Below are positions 5,497 to 7,932 of a DNA stretch of 7,932 nt, piece by piece. The DNA is from Candidatus Methanogasteraceae archaeon UBA261 (GTDB lineage: Archaea; Halobacteriota; Methanosarcinia; Methanosarcinales; Methanogasteraceae). The notes under the pieces were generated by a model, which saw only the letters and a list, made by a program, of their open reading frames with translations, was not told the origin of the DNA and did no database searches. How positions within the stretch are numbered: position 1 is the first letter of the stretch; every line of letters begins with the position of its first letter. Location: positions 1 to 7,932 of the forward strand of contig DAWR01000062.1 in NCBI GenBank assembly GCA_002506015.1, in the 5' to 3' direction. The position numbers and the translations under genes were made by a program.

Positions 5497-6447
5497 ATGG
5501 GATTTGGATTCTTAGAACCCATGAGACTGCTGCTTCTGCTGATTATACCTGCGATCTATTACGCTTACACAATCCACCGGAAGAAGAAGCGGGCATCCGC
5601 GCTCAAATTCAGCAACCTCGGAATAATCAAAGAAGCATCCGGTAAGAAGCATTCATTGCGTCAAAATCTGCCGTTTTATATGCTGCTCTTTGCAATCACG
5701 CTTCTGATCACAGGACTCGCTGACCCACACATACCGCTCAAGCAGGCAAAGGAGGGCGTGAACGTGGTTCTCGTCATCGACAATTCAGGGAGTATGCAGG
5801 CGAACGATTACACGCCGACCCGACTTGAGGCTGCAAAGAGATCTGCTGCGATCCTTGTGCGGAGTCTCGATTCGAAAGACAACGTCGGAATCGTGGTCTT
5901 TGAGTCCGGGGCAACGACAGCCGCATATCTGACTCCGTACAAGGATAAGGCTCTCGAGAAGCTAAAAGCAGTCGAACCGAGAGAAGGTAAGACCGCGATA
6001 GGTGATGGGCTGGCTCTTGCGATCGATATGGCAACGTCGATACCGAACAAGAAGAAGGTCGTAATCCTCTTAAGCGACGGTGTCAACAACGCAGGCGTCG
6101 TCGCCCCGGACGAGGCAGTCGCCTTTGCGAGGACGTTGAATATCCAGGTGAATGCGATCGGGATGGGATCCGTCGAGCCTGTGGTTCTTGGCCATGACTT
6201 CTTCGGGCGTCCACAGTATGCAGAACTCGATGAAGCGACCCTAAAAGCGATTGCAACAGAGACAGGAGGGCGATACTACAAATCGGTCGATGACAACACA
6301 CTGGATGAGATATACTCAAATATCAGCCAGAATATCGAGCGCGTCCGGGAAGAGACGAACATCAAGGACTGGTTCTTTGCGGCTGCGCTTGTTCTGCTTC
6401 TGGTATATCTGTATGTGATCTATGGCAAGTACAGGATAATTGTGTGA
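5497..6447 (+). CDS. BatA-like membrane VWA-domain protein
   Basis: A 316-residue membrane-anchored von Willebrand factor A protein of the BatA/aerotolerance type, normally encoded with MoxR and DUF58 proteins and thought to act in metal-dependent complexes at the membrane. Seen: an N-terminal pair of hydrophobic segments (about 10-24 and 58-74) with a basic stretch between them (BatA-type N-terminus, starting MGFGFLEPMRLLLLLIIP), the VWA domain (about 88-280), and a C-terminal helix (about 292-311) ending KYRIIV. The MIDAS is complete: DNSGS (D95, S97, S99), T166 in GKTAIGDG, and D194 in LLSDG. Length and topology fit the family. It is followed after 20 bp by the BatD-like gene, a typical pairing. 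The DUF58 partner is 3.7 kb upstream rather than adjacent. Composition resembles DUF58 and BatD-like genes, unlike the intervening toxin-antitoxin pair. Confidence 0.93.
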   Translation: MGFGFLEPMRLLLLLIIPAIYYAYTIHRKKKRASALKFSNLGIIKEASGKKHSLRQNLPFYMLLFAITLLITGLADPHIPLKQAKEGVNVVLVIDNSGSMQANDYTPTRLEAAKRSAAILVRSLDSKDNVGIVVFESGATTAAYLTPYKDKALEKLKAVEPREGKTAIGDGLALAIDMATSIPNKKKVVILLSDGVNNAGVVAPDEAVAFARTLNIQVNAIGMGSVEPVVLGHDFFGRPQYAELDEATLKAIATETGGRYYKSVDDNTLDEIYSNISQNIERVREETNIKDWFFAAALVLLLVYLYVIYGKYRIIV

Positions 6448-6467
6448 GATTGTATGAGGGAATCGCA

Positions 6468-7932
6468 ATGAGACGAGGACGAACGCTATTGGCACTGGCA
6501 ACAATGGTTGTAGTTATGGTTATTGGCATGACTGTGATCATGCCATGCGTCGCTGCAGAGCGCCTAACTGTTGAGAAGACCACCCCCCAGACGGATATTC
6601 AGGTCGGCGATGATGTAACGATCATGCTCAGGTTCACAAACCCGTTCGGAACCGAAATCCCTGTACAACTCGTCGATAAGAACGTGTTCGGAAACAACGG
6701 ACTCGATATCCAGTGCCTTGAGCGAACTCTCCCCGATCAGAGAGAAACGACGCTCTCTTACGAGCCGATCAAGCCGTACGCGCCCGGAAGCTACACGCTC
6801 GAACCGGCAACGGTCACATATACCAATCCGGAAACCGGAAAGGAAGAGTCTGTGACCTCAAACGCTCTCAATATCACGGTCAATGGCACAGCAGCGCAGG
6901 GACAGGCGCAGGGCATAACAACGGTCTATGAGTGCGGCGGGCAGAGCATACACTCGACATCCTACAGTTCGGGAAGCTCGATGAGTGTTCAGATCGGAGG
7001 TTCGGCAGGAACCGGAGGGATGGGGCAGCAAAGCCAGCAAAATCAGCAGGAGGGAGATCCCGGGGCGCGGGTCCAGAATAACCAGCTAAACCAGAATACC
7101 GGCGCAATCAAAGAGGAGATGCAGCGGGAGATGCAGAAACAGCAGCAGATGGGAGATGAATTTAAGAAGCAGCTTGCAGAGAACCCGGAGTTTCAGAAGA
7201 AACATCAAGAATTGCTGGATAATGGTTATAATCTCACGAATGCATCCGTAAATCCGGTCTCAAACAACACCGGCGACTTCGAGCTCGGATACCAGAAACC
7301 GGGTGGCGAAACTGCACGCCTTGCCGGCAGTATGGAGAACGGGAGCATGCAGGAGTTAATGTCTCAGACGAGCGAGGATACGAGCGCGATCATGGATGCG
7401 CTGGAACAGAACCCCGAGTTTCAGCGGCTGGATCACGGGCTGAATGGGAGTGGATTTGAGAGAGGTGCTGTTGCGTTTGATCAACTCTCGCAGAACCAGA
7501 CACGAATAACAGTCCCCTATGCGGGCGAAGACGGCGAGACGAGGGAGATTTGCGCGGATTATGTCAATGGGACAATTGAGAACGTCGCAATCGTCGGCGA
7601 ATCCGAACACGAGCAGGGCATGTTGTGGATTCTAATGCTCGCTCTGATTATATGTGCGGCGTGTGTTGCCGGCTGGTTTGTTCATAGGAAATATCTAAAT
7701 AAAGTCGCCACACCACCTGTGCAACCCATGGAAAAACCTGCAAATGTAGAGGTAGATTACGTTGCAATCTCCGGAGGGATGATCAGAGAAGCGCGGGGTC
7801 TCTTCGAGCGCGGTGAGGAGAAGGAGGCGTACGCAAAAGTGTCAGAAGCACTGAGATTCTATTTTTCACATAAATTCGGAGTATACCGAGAATTGACCGG
7901 AATAGAGACTGTACATTTACTGAAAAATGAGA
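6468..7932 (+). CDS. BatD-like secreted/membrane protein, Q/N-rich (3' partial)
   Basis: An open frame of 488 codons running off the window end. The ATG at 6468 is chosen because GAGGG (6456-6460) precedes it and a signal peptide follows at once. Seen: signal peptide (1-30, ending CVAA|ERL); an Ig-like BatD-type beta domain (about 31-137: VGDDVTIMLRFTNPFG ... PYAPGSYTL); a low-complexity Gly/Ser then Gln/Asn-rich coiled-coil-like stretch (about 160-235); a region with two NPEFQ motifs (239 and 315); about nine N-glycosylation sequons; a membrane helix (about 385-406, WILMLALIICAACVAGWFV); and a cytosolic helical domain (about 428 onward, ISGGMIREARGLFERGEEKEAY) still open at the edge. BatD proteins partner BatA-type VWA proteins, and the 20-bp spacing to the VWA gene fits an operon. 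The beta domain and topology support the BatD-like call; the Q/N-rich middle is not familiar to me from the family. Confidence 0.75.
   Translation, partial: MRRGRTLLALATMVVVMVIGMTVIMPCVAAERLTVEKTTPQTDIQVGDDVTIMLRFTNPFGTEIPVQLVDKNVFGNNGLDIQCLERTLPDQRETTLSYEPIKPYAPGSYTLEPATVTYTNPETGKEESVTSNALNITVNGTAAQGQAQGITTVYECGGQSIHSTSYSSGSSMSVQIGGSAGTGGMGQQSQQNQQEGDPGARVQNNQLNQNTGAIKEEMQREMQKQQQMGDEFKKQLAENPEFQKKHQELLDNGYNLTNASVNPVSNNTGDFELGYQKPGGETARLAGSMENGSMQELMSQTSEDTSAIMDALEQNPEFQRLDHGLNGSGFERGAVAFDQLSQNQTRITVPYAGEDGETREICADYVNGTIENVAIVGESEHEQGMLWILMLALIICAACVAGWFVHRKYLNKVATPPVQPMEKPANVEVDYVAISGGMIREARGLFERGEEKEAYAKVSEALRFYFSHKFGVYRELTGIETVHLLKNE

Noticed and set aside
6454..6471. A five-codon frame (MRESQ) upstream of and overlapping the BatD-like start as ATGA
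   Set aside because: Too short to judge; its bases also form the Shine-Dalgarno site of the next gene, which explains the sequence.
1..7932. CRISPR arrays, tRNA or rRNA genes, insertion sequences
   Set aside because: No regularly spaced short repeats, cloverleaf-like sequence, rRNA motifs, transposase or terminal inverted repeats were seen.

Overview
The window reads as archaeal, most likely a methanogen or anaerobic methane/alkane-oxidising relative in the Methanosarcinales/Syntropharchaeia/ANME sphere. This is inferred from the Methanosarcina-type S-layer duplication domain, Shine-Dalgarno sites matching the archaeal GGAGGTGAT consensus, and an archaeal DUF58/VWA/BatD-like gene set. No rRNA, tRNA or single-copy marker is present to fix the taxon. 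All supported genes lie on the + strand.

Layout: (1) 3-851, a PD-(D/E)xK nuclease of the YhcG/DUF1016 family, probably cut at its N-terminus by the window edge. (2) 890-1771, a complete DUF58 protein with a VWA-like metal-site motif. (3) 1813-4548, a large secreted S-layer-family protein carrying an array of S-layer subrepeats, a PKD-like domain and a C-terminal type I dockerin. (4) 4545-4640, a short open frame that starts with a 25-bp exact copy of part of the DUF58 gene and is best read as a leftover fragment. (5) 4656-5346, an AT-richer MNT nucleotidyltransferase/HEPN (MntA-HepT) toxin-antitoxin pair. (6) 5347-5496, a spacer with an orphan coding-like frame. (7) 5497-6447, a BatA-like membrane VWA protein with a complete MIDAS. 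(8) 6468 to the window end, a BatD-like secreted and membrane-anchored protein whose 3' end lies outside the window.

DUF58, VWA and BatD-like proteins normally work with a MoxR AAA+ ATPase as an envelope-associated metal-dependent/chaperone-like system. Here DUF58 is separated from the VWA gene by about 3.7 kb holding the S-layer/dockerin gene and the toxin-antitoxin module. The duplicated DUF58 segment just after the S-layer gene suggests that this block arrived by a rearrangement that duplicated or displaced part of the DUF58 gene. No moxR gene is visible; it may lie upstream of the nuclease. The most interesting points are the interrupted operon with its duplication scar, the S-layer/dockerin chimera with no C-terminal membrane anchor, and the unusual Q/N- and sequon-rich ectodomain of the BatD-like protein.
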